From Hippophae tibetana (taxonomy: Eukaryota; Streptophyta; Magnoliopsida; Rosales; Elaeagnaceae), in the NCBI GenBank assembly GCA_037013495.1, contig CM072805.1:18750669-18814668 (forward strand): a stretch of DNA of 64,000 nucleotides, written 5' to 3'. The translations under genes and the position numbers were made by a program. The notes below the pieces were generated by a model. The model was not told the origin of the DNA. It saw nothing but the letters and a program-made list of their open reading frames with translations, and made no database searches. Positions 47,454-60,700 of this stretch are shown here, one piece after another; the first letter of the stretch is position 1; every line of letters starts with the position of its first letter.

Positions 47454-49323
47454 CACCAAAAATATACGTCTTGCTAAGACGTTAAACTAAGCGCTGGATG
47501 GGAGGCAACCCATCATTTTAGGGATTTTTTTGTTATTTGTTTTATTTACTTAATTTTATTGTTTATTTTAGTTTAATTATATGTGAATAATTTTTAAAAT
47601 TGTTAAAACTAAAAATATTTGTTGAGATGTTAGAAGTCCACAGCAATCTGTCTGTATACACTTTAATGATGAATATGATGGATGCACCTGCATTTCTTCC
47701 TTACTACTTACACATTCTCAAGAAATAGGTAATCTTTCTCCTCTTTTCTCTTTATCTTTAATTTGCAGTTGTTACATTGAGGACAATGTAAGTTCTAGGT
47801 TGGGGGTGGTGAAAAGTTACCATGCTTAATAAAAAAATAAATAAATAAAAAATAATAAAAATAAAAAAAAATATTTTCTCACAAAAATTTATCATTTCTT
47901 TAAGTCAAATTTAAGTAAATAGTTAAGTCTTTGGTACTGTTAGATTAATTTTTGAAAACATATCATGAAATATTTTGTAATTATTTTTGATAATTAGTTA
48001 GTTTTTGTCATAACTAGTATTTCTTGATAAAATGTGAAAATTATATTAAACCCAAAATCGGTGTTTATGAATTTTTTTAGTGGAGACTACCCTTGTGAGA
48101 TATAATTTGAGCCTAATTTCTTTTATTCAGAGTGCAATATATATTTTTTCTACTCCAAACACATTTCTTATTTATTCAAATTTTTAGATGATCTCTATAG
48201 GTATTAGCATTGAATGTATGAATTTTTTCTCATCTTAAATAGAGTATCATATATATTTTTTTTTATTATTTTTGCTTAGATTAAATGATTTGAGTAGAAA
48301 TTGATAGTATATGCTTATATCTCATTTATGCATGACTGTTACAAAAACAAAAAGACATATATGGGGTTACCTAAACCAAGATCAAACAGAAAAGCCACAA
48401 AATTAACCACTCGCCAAATTCCAAAAAAAATGTACAATCTGTACATGGGTTGACTCTCTAAAATATACATATATTGAAAAAAAAATCTTCAGAAAAAATA
48501 AAAAAATAAAAAAATAGAGAGATAAAAAGTATTGTATCATCTACATACTATGACCCACATTGCCTACAAAGTTGTGAGTAAAGGCTAAATACAAAAGAAA
48601 GATATAGGAAGTAATTCCCTAAAAAGTCATTGCAATTTCTTCATTTGTAAAAAGCATATATCTTGAAATTCTGATTAGTATGAGTAAAGGCTAAAAAACA
48701 CTTTGAACCTTTATTCTTTATACATAAGCGAACATATTAGTTCATTTCTATACATCAATATAAATTAGTATGAGTGTTTGAACCCATAGGATTCAGTGTT
48801 TTGAGAGTATTGACTTGTGAGGAATAGAGTCGAAGCGAATTCTGATTCATGACACTGAAATTGGGTAAAATTAAATTGATACATTTTTGAAATGAAATAT
48901 GAAAATGATTTTCGACTAATTATTATAATAAAATCATGATTGTTTAAAGAGATTAAAATAACTTATGCTTGAGATTTTAATTATGATCTTAAAGGAGAAT
49001 AAAAAAGTATGAGACCTTTTTGTGATATGTTGTTTTCTTTTATTCTTAAATTAATTTTTGATTGTGTTGTAATTTTAGTTTTTGATTTGATTGTTTTTAT
49101 TGTTTCTTTTGATTTTTACATTTAGTTCAATGTTTGTGGGTATCATTACTGAAAACCCTCACGAGACTCAAACTCGTCCACTAGGGCAACCTAGGGGTTT
49201 AACGGCTTGTTGCATAGGTTAAATGCAACTGTTTCAATCCACGAAAGTGATTTAGGATAGTTTAATTTTTAGTTTTTATCGCTTCTCTTGCTAAGGGACT
49301 AGCAAGAAGCTGGTTGGGGGTTG
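47454..49323 (+). other. Athila 3' non-coding region, ending in a polypurine-like tract
   Basis: About 1.9 kb without an open frame of note, so no envelope-like gene. It starts with the hairpin pair at 47467-47513. A CATTGAGGACAATG inverted repeat at 47775-47788 is followed by GGTTGGGGGTGG. A block at 49177-49214 around CTAGGGCAACCTAGGGG is conserved in two other Athila relics of this window. The final AGCAAGAAGCTGGTTGGGGG (49301-49320) is the likely plus-strand primer. Confidence 0.75.
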
Positions 49324-49378
49324 TGATGAGTGCTCAAAAAACACTAAAATAACTAAGATTTTATGCACATTAATTGAT

Positions 49379-49419
<41 letters not shown>

Positions 49420-51173
49420 GTTTTATCATATATTTATATAAATTTGTCTTTTTCGGAATCACGGGTATTTTTATTGTTTTTCAGGTATTTTGGCTTAAAA
49501 ATGTAACTTAAAGACTCAAAGAAGAATACTGAAAGCAATACATCACAAATATATTAATAAATAAATGGGGAAAGGTCAACAAATATGGAAAAATTGGACA
49601 AAATGGGTCAAAAGGACAAAAATGTCAAAAATGAGAAAATCGCGCCGCCGCGCCCCAGCGCCCAGCTCCGCCCAAGCTGCGCGCGCGGGTACTGTTCATC
49701 CGCGCAGCACTGCGCACGCAGGTACTGTTCATCCGCGCGTGCCGACACCCGTTTCTCCCCATTTTTCACGTGCAATCGCCTCATGACGTCATGCTGACGT
49801 CATCAATGACCTCAGCATTTCCATTACGCATTTTTACATTTTTTTACTCATTTTTTCTCTCCATCCTCACCTATAAATACCCCCCTTCCCTTCACTTCAA
49901 AACACACCTTCAACACCTTCAAAACCTTCAAATACATTCTTTTCTCTCTTTCTTTCTCTCTTTTTAGTTTTCTTTAGTTTTTCTTAGTTTTTAGTTAATT
50001 TCTCTTAGTTTTAGAGTTCTTCCCTTTTTGGGAAGAACTAGATATGTTTATGTAATTTATTAGCTTTTTGATTCAATAAATGGGAGTGCAAATTCCGCTT
50101 GGAGTTTTTCCAGCAACGAGAATAGCGTCGAAGTTCTGTAAGGATTTTATTTTCTTTACAGTTATTTTTATGCTTTATTCTTACATGTTATATTTAATTT
50201 GTCTGTGGTTAAATTTAACTGTGCTGGCTGTTTAGTAAACATGATGTAATAATAACGTTGTTATGCTTGCGAAATATTAAATAGGTAAAAATCTCTAAAA
50301 TGGATTGATTTTATTTTTATTCATGATTTTATATTAAGAATGTTAGAGAGAAATATATTATTTTTCATTACAAACTTAAACCTGGAAATTAGATTTTAAG
50401 GTTTAGTTATCCGGTCTAATTTAGAGTAGTGCTCTTTTATTTGATGGTACAATCGTCCGGTAGTTAGAGTGAAGCTCTATTTCAAAAGTTTTTATAAGAA
50501 TTATTATCTGAAAATGTATTGACGACATGTTTTCGGTAGTGGTTTTAAAACTTAAAAGTTAGTACTCGGATAACTAAATTCTTGGGTTTAATTTGGACAC
50601 CTTGAATAAAGTTTAAACTGTCTAACCCCACCAAAGGTGGCATTTAAATGGTTCATTTTCAATCTCTTAGAAAAAAAGAATTAATTTAATTAACCAAATT
50701 AGTTATCAACCCCACCCATAGGTGTTAATTGATTTGTTTAGTTAACAAAGAATATTTAACCCCACCAAAGGTGGTATTCATACAAAAAAGGGAGAATCAA
50801 TAAATATCAATTCATATCTTTAATAACCTAAATAATATGAGCAAGCATAATTAACTTAGTTATTATATCCATAAATACTCCGCCATTATAAATGATAAAA
50901 TTTGCATAAATGTTTATTGAATCTATGTTTATTTTTTTATGTATCTAGATTAAAACACAAAAACCCCAAAATATCGTGACAGGATGTTTAGGATTTAATT
51001 TCGTTTTTAGAAGTTTGAATAATAAATTAAAAACCACACACATTCCTTCCTTAGATCGACCTTGGGAGTATACTTATCATTTTCTTCGAAATGATTCGTG
51101 CACTTGCGAGAGTTTTATAAATATTAAAACCAAAGTATTGGCAAGAATCGGCGATGCCGGTTTTCGCTCATCA
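49324..51173 (+). repeat. Athila 3' LTR
   Basis: 1.85 kb and nearly identical to the 5' copy. It has two rather than three 33-bp units (49681-49746) and a slightly different (TA)n length. TATAAATA lies at 49872-49879 and AATAAA at 50075-50080. It ends CTCATCA directly before the ATCAT target duplication. Confidence 0.93.
49767..49802 (+). promoter_or_regulatory. bZIP-type site cluster in the Athila 3' LTR
   Basis: CACGTG at 49767-49772 and TGACGTCA at 49784-49791 and 49795-49802, with the same spacing as in the 5' LTR. TATAAATA follows about 70 bp downstream. This copy faces the downstream copia fragment and could drive read-out transcription. Confidence 0.7.
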
Positions 51174-54100
51174 ATCATATTGGTTGTAATTATTGAATTC
51201 TATGTATATGCACATGATTTTAGTTTGTTTTATAAATTCATATAGTTTTAGGGATTTGATCCATATTATGTGTATTTTCTTTAATCACAGTTATATAATT
51301 GTTGTAGAAATATATTTCATTCAAATTTGATAATATTTGATTTGATTATGCTTCATTCAAATTTGATAATATTTGATTGATTCTACTTCATTCAAATTTG
51401 GTAATGTTTGATTTGATTTGATTTTACTTCATTTAAATTTGGTAATGTTTGATTTGATTTTGCTTCATTCAAATTTGGTAATATCATTCAAATTCTGCTT
51501 CATGAATTCAGTGCAATATTTTATTTGAATTGGTAAAAGTGAATCATATTTAATTTCATTTAGTAAATATGAATCATATATATGTATTATGTTTCTTTTC
51601 CCTTTCAAAATATAAAATACGTATTGCATATATTGTTGTTACATTCATAAAATTTATATGATCATATTTATTTATGGTAAAAATATCAAACTTCATTATT
51701 TATTTATTTTTGATATTTTTGCATTAAACTTTGGATTTTGTGTACTCTATTTTGGAATAAATTTATTGAAACAAAATGTTTCCAAAGCAACTTAGTTTGT
51801 GTAAGTTTATTTATTTTTGAATAGTAGGATGTGTGTATTTATTGTTTATGCGATTAATGATCAACTCAAAGGAAGGGCATTGATTGGCCAAACAAAAAAT
51901 GTACATATGGGAATAAATGAGTGATAATTATACAGCTTCCATGTGAACAATATAACAGCCTAAAGGAAGGTTGTTGTGTGACATGATTTATTATCAATAT
52001 TTGATTTTTGCACGAAGAGCACTTACAAGTTGATGTTTCTGTCCAAAAACTAAACACTAATATTATGCTAGGATAAATGTACTCTTAATGAGCTCATTTC
52101 ACACTGTGTGTAAGAAGAGGATAGATAGAAGCAAGAAAAGACTGAAAGTGCTCATCTTGCAACTACCTTAAAGAGCAATAAACGAAAAAAGGACTAATGA
52201 TAAGGAAACTGCACTGGGAACATCATAATCCAAGAAACAAAAGATTCAGGATGTCTACTTCTTTTGCAAGAAACCTGGGCATGTGAAGAAAGAATGTTCC
52301 AAATTCTTCACATGCCGTATAAATAAAGGTAGAATTTTCACCTTTGTTATGGCACAAATTCTTAGGACACATATCTAAAAGAAGAATAGAGAGACTTATG
52401 TTAGACGGAATACTTGAACCCCTTGATTACACGGACCTTGATGTGTGTGTTGAGTGTATCAAAGGGAAATAAAAAAATATTAGGAAGTTGAGTGCCAATA
52501 AGAGTTCTGGTGTCTTACAATTGATACATACTGATATATGTGGTCCATTCCCTACAACTTCTTGGAATGGCCAACAATATTCATCACTTTTATAGACAAT
52601 AATTCTCATTATGGGTACTTATACTTGATTTATGAAAATTCACAATCCGTTTTTAAGGCCTTCAAAACCGAATTTGAAAATCAACTGGGTGAGAAGATTA
52701 AAGCTATCAAATCAGATTATGGTGGTGAATATTATGGTAGATATGATGGATAAGGTGAACAACATCTAGGACCATTTGCCAAATTCTTAGAGGAATGTGA
52801 AATCGTCCCGTAATACACAATGCTAGGGAAATATCACATGAATGGTGTTGTTGAGAGGCGTAATAGGACGCTTAAGGACATGGTAATACATATGATTAAT
52901 CATTCTTCTTTGCTATAATCACTCTGGGGAGAGGAATTTAAGACTACAACCCACATATTGAATAGAGTACCTAGCAAAATAGTGGCTAATCCCCCTTATA
53001 AACTATAGGCAGACAAAAGGCCTAGTATTAAGCACTTACACATTCAGGGTTGTCCTGTTGAGACAAGGCCTTATAAGCCACATGAAAGCAAACTAGACTC
53101 AAGAACTATTAGTTGCTACTTTGTTGGGTATCCTGAACGTTCGAGGGGTTTTAAGTTTTATAATCCCTCAACTAAGTTTTTTTTTAGACGAGAAATGTGA
53201 GATTTCTTAAGAGTGTTTAAGGGGGAGATAAAGTTAGGAATGTTATCTTTGAAGAGGAATCCATTCCTCTACCAATCAATGGGCTAACAAATTAAGAGAA
53301 TTATATTTTGAGCTATTATTATTCTAATTGGGCTAATTAAGTGATCTAATTAGGAGAGTCTAATTATACATCTTATATGGTATGAGCTTCGCAACGTGTA
53401 ATACTCAATAATAAACCTAATTAGGGTTAACGAGACTCTCATTAGTTTATTATATAAGGAACACTTTAGGGTTTTGTCCCAAGGTTAATCAAAATCACTT
53501 TTCTTCCTCTTTTTCCATCGATTGAGTGAGAACGCATAAGAGAAAAAAAATTAGTCTCTAAAAGACTATAAACCTTTAATCCGTTTTTCAATCCTTCATG
53601 ATGAATTCATATATATTCTTTATTGTTTTATGTAATTTTTATAATTTGATATGAGTCTAAGATTCATGCATGTGTAGAATATAAATATAATATATGATTA
53701 TAGAAAGTAACGTAAACTTGGCTAGGTAGTAGTAATAGGACGAGCACCACATAATTTGTCTGTAATATAAGATTTTATAGTTATTATTAATTTGGCCTTG
53801 TGATTTTTGAGTGTAAACAAGAAATTACACGTAAGTTTTACTTCCTTTTGCTCTTCTAATTTTAAGTTTGGCTTTTAATGCACGTTACAGTAAGTTTTGA
53901 TCCTTTTCCATTTCTTTTATTTGAATGTAGGAAGAATATCAATGTAGTGGATGTATGCCATTTATTTATTACTCTTTTTTTTTTTGGGTTGTTGCTTGTT
54001 TTTTATTTCCCTAAACCCGTGCATGGCATGTGAGCCTTAGTTTGTTTCCTATTTTGTTTCTTTGTGCAATGTGTCAATGATATATTGAGACTCTGGACTG

Positions 54101-54604
54101 CCATTTGGCTTTTATGGTAGTGGGTAGATTGGTGAGTGTCATTTGTTGAAATCTGTAAGTTTTCTCTGTAATCAATTCTTCAAGGTTTAATCCATAAATG
54201 ATTATCCTTTAGATCTTTTAGTCAATGTTTTCTTTTGAAGGCTTCTTTTCCAAATAGGTATCATAGCTAAGGAATACGCAAAGCTTTCGATGGCCACTAA
54301 TGGTGGAGATGGCCAATGCGAGGGTGACGAAGCTTCTCTTGTGCGAATGATGCGACAGTTGTTTCTGGAACAGGAGCAGAGGTTTGACGCTAAACTAAAC
54401 CAGTTCTCTGGTGAGGTGCGACACACCCTAAATCAGTTCTGAAAAGAAATTGCAATAGCTGGCGAGCATCTTCAACGACCTATTGAACACGGACCACCTA
54501 GGCAACAGGCTCCCCTGATTTGACACCCTTCTTCGCGGGCAGCCGAGGACGAGGCAATCGACAATTTCACGGCGAGTACACTCAGGAAGAAGATGATCCT
54601 TGGT

Positions 54605-57100
54605 GCACAAAAACCCATACAAAAATTTATTACTTGATACATAACTCGAAAGTATAGGAATCAATTTTTAAAAAGCAACAAATATATTTTTAACGAAAAA
54701 TTAAGTGATTTTTAAATAATTTAATAAAAAATTTAAAAACGAAAAATATACCTAAATACCAAGTTATAATTGTTTTTTGTTTTGAAAATTATATTCTAAT
54801 AACATAAATTATAAATTTAATTCAATAAATAATAAATATTTAATCATTCTTCAAAAAATTTATAAAATATAATACTTAGTTAATTGTTATCATTAATTAA
54901 ATTATTAATTATATGAATTAATATTATTTATTTATTTTTGATATAAAAATTTCTTTAGTCAAATCCAAATTATTTATTTATGAAAATAAGCTAATATCCT
55001 TAAGTGAGCTTATTAATTGATAGTATTAAATTATGATTTATTTTTAAGTAAAAAATAATTAATCATCTAAATCACTATATAAGGTAAAATAATTTTTTTT
55101 GACCTAAGATGTATTGAAAACTAACTTTTGAGATTTTAAATCTATTATTAAAAATATGTACTCAATATATTTTTTAATAATAAATCTTTGAAATAGAATA
55201 TAATTCTAAATCATATTTAAATAATCATATCATAAATTTAACTTTCATGTTTTATGCTTGTTACGAAAAATACATCATCAATATATTTTTCTCTAATAAG
55301 CTTGTAAAATTCTTAAATTAAAAAATAAAAATCAATTTATTTTATAAAAATATTTATTTAAATTAATATTTTACAAACATAATAACATAACTAATATCTC
55401 GTATTATTTTTAGCTAGACATGTTTAGACTTAATAAATGATCAGAATATTAAAAGTAACATTTAGAACAATACGTAATATTAATCTAAAAATAGAATAAT
55501 ACATTTAAAATTTATACCTTTAACGTATCGTTTCAAGTATAGAATTTTAGTATTGATTTATAATTAAAAAACCTCTAAATAAATCTGTTTATTGTATCAA
55601 AAACTAACACATTAAATTAAGAAAATTATAAACCTAAAATTGCAACAAAATTCTCAAAGAGAATTTGTTTTTAAAACTTAGAAAATGTTTTTGAGTTAGT
55701 GTACTATTACAAGAGGGTGAAGGGGTACATATAGTATTGAAAAACGTCGCAAAAAGAAGAAAAATGGATCATAGGGTTGCATGCCATGGCATACATTTTT
55801 CACTATCATGGTATTCACTAATTTTGTATGCGTCTAAATTACGATCCGTTTTATTCGTGTCACGACACACTTAAATTGCCATCATGACACGTGTTAAACT
55901 ACCTTTCTTCAACTTCTTTTTGTCTCACCCTTTACAAGCTTTGTTTGTTCATATATAAGACTTATATATATTAGGCTTATATTCTTCTTATTTGCGATTA
56001 AGTGTTTTTAGGTATAATCCTTCGTGTGTTGATCTTTTTAATCAATTTAAAGTTATAAATACCTCAAAATAACAAAATATACTCGTGGTTCTAAAAACAT
56101 AGACTTACTAAAATAATGATAAAATTATGAAAATATAATTTTATTTATGACATTAAAGTTTAAATAAATGACATAATATTTAGTGTTTTTAAGCATTTAT
56201 AACAACTAACAACTAACAACCAACTTCTTGCTAGTCTTTTAGTAAAGAAAGCGAAAAACTAAAAACATTTAAATAAATAAAATTAAATTATCTTAAATCA
56301 TTTTTGTAGATTGACACGATTGTATTTAGCGCATGTAACAAGTCTTAAAATCCCTATGTTATCCTAGTAGACGAGTTTGAGTCTCATGAGAATTTTAAGA
56401 GATAGTACACACAAGAATCAAACTAAATAAATAAATAAAAAATTAAAATGAACAAAGTACGACTCAAAACGAAAAATAACAAAATATAAATAAAAATACA
56501 ATTTTTTTTTCATGTTTCTAGTATATTTTAAGTTCATAATTAAAATTCAAAGTATAAGTTAAAATTATATCCTAAATATTCATAATTTATTGCAAAAAAT
56601 AGTTAAAAAATCACAAATTCATAGTACACATTAAATATGTATCAATATTGATCTATCCAATTTCAACTTTTAATATTTAAAAAAGTAGAAAAAAAATTAT
56701 CATTCAAAATGAAAAAATAAAGGTTTAAAATATTCTAACAAAACATTATCCACTGTTTGATTCTTAAATATCAATTTTGAGTTTTTTTTTTTCAATTTCA
56801 ATATTTTATTATGAAGCATAAATTATGACAAAAATAAATTAATTATCATATTACTACATCATATGTTAAAAATATTAATCTAAGTCTATTATTTGTTTAA
56901 AATTAATCAAAAATATGATAATCTTTTAATTATTTTTAAATCTATGAATAAAATAAAATAAAAATATAAATACATGTTTAATAAAAAAATTTAAAATTAT
57001 TTAAATTTATAACTTAGAATCTACCTTGCCTTTAATATGACAAATACAAATGAAAGATAAAAAAGAAGAAGAAGAAAAATCAAATATTGATGTGAAAAGG
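54605..57100 (-). mobile_element. Minus-strand Athila 3'-end fragment inside the gypsy gag
   Basis: Read on the minus strand, 56350-56215 matches the conserved 3' non-coding block and PPT-proximal sequence of the young Athila element (TAGGATAACATAGGG-like, GACTAGCAAGAAGTTGGTTG). An LTR-like start near 56210 follows (TTATAAATGCTTAAAAACACT), and about 1.6 kb of LTR-like AT-rich DNA runs to about 54605. It interrupts the gag of the surrounding element. Old and heavily changed; edges are approximate and no target duplication was found. Confidence 0.6.
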
Positions 57101-57734
57101 ATTACTTATTAGTTATGCGGAGGTGCTTTGACTTGGTGGGAGAGATATCCCAAGAAGAATGGACCAGTCTCCAATCAGTTCTTGGGAGAGGTTGAAGAAA
57201 TTAACGAGGCAGCGATTCTTACCTGAGGACTACAAACAATCACTCTAATAGGCAATTTTTGTACTACCAACAAGGTAACAAATTGGTCACTGATTATGCT
57301 AATGACTTTCCGAGGCTTAGTGCCAGGAACAATCTTAATGAGGAATGCTGGCCCTTATGAAGTCTTAAGATTCATAGAGGCCTTAGAGAAGCAATTCGTG
57401 ATAAACTCGACACTCTAGCACAACTCTTTCTACTCGAAGTAATTTCTTTTGCCACCAATTTTGAGTCTCGGTTCTCAAGAACTACCAGACCCCGATTTTA
57501 TAGAAAAATAATTTCAGAACCACATATTGACCCTAACTCCCTTCAATCAACACCCCACAATTATCCTACCAGTAAAATCTAAATAAACACACCAACCTAC
57601 CCTCAAAATACAGGTAAACAGCACAACCAGCTCCAAAACCTAATCCCTATGCCAAGCTACCATCTATCAAATGCTTTAGATGTAAACCAATGAGTGTCCC
57701 TAAAGGAGACCAATACATTTCATTGAGAAGTTTA

Positions 57735-60700
57735 TGTTTGAGATTGTTATAAAACTCTTTAATTTGTTCCATTAAAGAGCAAAACATGGACCAAAACAAG
57801 GAGTAAAATATGAAGTAAAATATGAAGCAAAACATGAAGCTTAATTCAAGGAGCAATTTAAGGAACTATTAATTTAAGAATTAATTTAAGGAGTGAATTT
57901 TCTTATGAATAGATGTATAATTGTAATGAATTAATCATCTAAAGTATTCATTCCAATTGAGAGAAAAGCTTAGAGAGAAAATATTTTGTGAGAAAAAATT
58001 GAGAGTAATTTTCTTGAGTGTAATTGGGTTATGGGTTGTGAGTTATGAGTGTTGTAAACACCTTGTGTAATTTCTCCTCTTTCAGTAAAAAGATCTGCAA
58101 CAGATCCGGAAACGTAAGCAAGATTAGCCGAACTCCATTATCAAATTTGTGTGTTATTTTTCTATTCTTGCTTTTTCATAAGTCTGACTTATCGGGAATT
58201 TGTGTAATTTCCCAACAATTGGTATCAGAGTTATTGGTGGTGATTTTTGTCAATTTTCTGCAAGGTTACTATTTACGTGAATAGTGACATTTTGTCGACG
58301 ATATTTGTTCGTTAACGAAGGTTTTCTAATACACGGTGGTTTATAGAAATAGTCAGAAACGATCCGGAGGAAGTCAGATTTGAGTGGGAGCAATGACCGC
58401 AGATGAAGGAAGGGTGAAACTCGAGAAATTTGATGGCACAGATTTCGGGTTTTGAAAAATGTAGATAGAGGATTATTTGTATCAAAGAAATATATATCAA
58501 CCTCTTTCAGGGAAGAAGCCAGAGGCTACGAAGGAAGAAGATTGGAATCTTCTAGACAGACAAACCCTCAGAGTTATTCGATTGACGCTATCCCGTAATG
58601 TTGCTTTCAACATAGCAAAGGAAAAGACCACAGCAGGTCTTATGACAGCTCTCTCCAATATGTATGAGAAGCCATCAGCCTCAAACAAATTGCACTTGAT
58701 GAGGCGTTTGTTCAATTTGCGGATGAATGAAGGCGCATCGGTAGCTCAACATCTCAATGAACTCAACACAGTCATAACCCAGTTGAGTTCAGTAGAAATT
58801 GAATTCGATGAAGAAGTACGAGCATTGATACTTTTGTCTTCTTTACCAGAAAGTTGGAATGTTACTGTCACGGCTGTGAGTAGCTTGTCAGGAAGCAATA
58901 AGTTAAAATTTGATGATGTTCATGATCTGGTTCTCAGTGAAGAGATCCGACGTAGAGAGCAGATGAATCGTCAACTTCTTCAGTTTTGCATACAGAGTCA
59001 AGAGGAAGAAATTTAACCAAAGGTAATAGATGTGGCAGAACAGACTACCGAGGTAGATCAAAGGATAGGAGGTCCAAATCCAGGAATTCTAATAATTCCC
59101 ATAGCTCGAAGACTATCGAGTGTTGGAATTGTGGAAGAACCGGACACTACAAAAATCAGTACAAGAGTGCACCGAAGGACAAACAAGTGAAGGCAGAGGC
59201 AAATGTTACTTCCACCTCAGGAGGAGACGATGCATTGATATGCTCTTTGGAGAGCAAGGAAGAATCTTGGGTGTTAGACTCTGGAGCATCGTTCCATGCT
59301 ACTTCACAAAAAGAATTCTTCGAGAAATATGTCCCCGAAAACCTTGGAAAGGTATATCTTGGTGATGATCAACCATGTGCTATTATTGGCAAAGGTGTAG
59401 TGAAGATTAAGTTGAACGAATCTGTTTGGGAGCTGAAGAATGTCAGGCATATTCCCGATCTTAGAAGGAACTTAATCTCAGTAGGGCAGTTGGCCAGTGA
59501 AGGCTACACTACGATCTTCCATGGTGATGATTGGAAGATTTCAAAGGGTGCAATGACAGTTGCTCGAGGCAAGAAAAATGACACTCTTTACATGACAACA
59601 GAGGCACGTTGTTCAATCACAATTGCAGCAGGCAATGAAACACCAAATCTGTGGCACCAGAGACTAGGCCACATGAGTGAGAAGGGGATGAAAATTATGC
59701 ACTCAAAAGGAAAACTTCCAGGTCTACAGTCTGTAGAGATGGATATGTGCGAAAATTGCATACTTGGAAAGCAAAAGAGAGTCAGCTTTCAAACAAGTGT
59801 CAGAACCCCAAAGAAGAAAAGGCTAGAGCTTATTCACTCTAATGTTTGGGGACCAACGACCGTCTCATCTATTGGTGGAAAACACTACTTCGTGACTTTC
59901 ATCGATGATCACTCTCGGAAGGTATGAGTTTACTTTCTAAAGCATAAGTCTAAAGTATTTGAGGCTTTCAAAAGATGGAAAGCTATGGTGGAAAATGAGA
60001 CGAGTTTAAAGATCAAAAAGCTCAGAACCGATAATGGTGGTGAATATGAAGACACCAGATTCAAAAATTTCTGCTATGAGCACGGGATTAGAATAGAAAA
60101 AATTGTGCTAGGCACGCCTCAACACAATGGTGTAGCTGAGCGTATGAACCAAACGTTGACAGAAAGAGCCAGAAGCATTCGTATACAGTCAAGTCTACCG
60201 AAGCAGTTCTGGGTAGAAGTAGTCAATACGACAGCTTACTTGATCAACCGAGGCCCATCTATTCCATTGGAGCATAGAATACCAGAGGAGGTATGGAGCG
60301 GAAAAGAGGTGAAACTATCACATCTAAAAGTTTTCGGCTGTGTAGCATTTGTGTATATCAGTGATCAAGGCAGGAATAAGCTTGATCCCAAATCCAAGAA
60401 ATGCACATTCATCGGCTATGGTGAGGATGAGTTTGGCTACCGCATTTGGGATGACAAAAAAAAGAAAGTTATCCATAGCAGAGATGTGATTTTCAACGAA
60501 AGGGTGATGTATAAGAACATGCATAAAATAGACGTCAATGACTCAAAGCAGAATGAGTCAGTATTTGCAGATGGAGATGATGTCCGAGATAGTTCCGCAA
60601 TAGAAACAATTGTAACAAGTCCTCAGCCAGAGGAACTTGTTGGACAAAGCAGTACACAACATTCTATCACACCACAATCTCTTATTCCAGCTCCTGTACT

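Larger units (their letters stand above)
38138..51173 (+). mobile_element. Young, nearly whole Athila-type (Ty3/gypsy) element, 13 kb
   Basis: Both ends read TGATGAG and CTCATCA, and a perfect five-base target duplication ATCAT flanks the element (38133-38137 and 51174-51178). LTRs are 38138-40007 and 49324-51173. They differ by roughly 1.5 % by eye outside simple repeats. At about 1.3e-8 substitutions per site per year that suggests an age of some half a million years. The internal region holds a tRNA-Asp primer site, two gag frames in tandem, pol (protease, RT, RNase H, integrase) and 1.9 kb of 3' non-coding sequence. RT wording (GYYQVPIAREDQEKTTFTCP, FMDDFSVFG) places it in the Athila lineage. 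No envelope-like frame is seen. Nearly whole, with about two breaks in pol. Confidence 0.93.
37744..53691 (+). mobile_element. Ty1/copia element split by the young Athila insertion
   Basis: The 5' LTR is 37744-38090, followed by a TGGTATCAGAG primer-binding site at 38093-38103. The 3' LTR is about 53280-53691 and starts with a matching AACAAATTAAAAG-like block. Between them, leaving out 38138-51173, are a leader, gag with a C-K-K-P-G-H-V-K-K-E-C knuckle at about 52270-52300, and integrase at about 52500-53200. The knuckle wording and the VPSK/KHLHI/GYPERSRGFKFY blocks are typical copia. Reverse transcriptase and RNase H are absent; integrase runs straight into the 3' LTR. Fossil, broken many times and internally shortened before the Athila element arrived. 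Outer target duplication is uncertain (CTATG versus TATATG region). Confidence 0.8.

Noticed and set aside
47729-47768. Intron in the Athila 3' region (GTAATC to TTTGCAG)
   Set aside because: At 40 bases it is shorter than plant introns that can be spliced.
47454-49323. Envelope-like gene between integrase and the 3' LTR
   Set aside because: Some Athila elements carry one, but no open frame of useful length or membrane pattern is present here.
52538-52753. Host protein with integrase-like wording
   Set aside because: It is part of the integrase region of the split copia element at 37744-53691.
58045-58284. Cys/Ser-rich 79-residue frame
   Set aside because: It lies within the copia 5' LTR and leader, not a gene.
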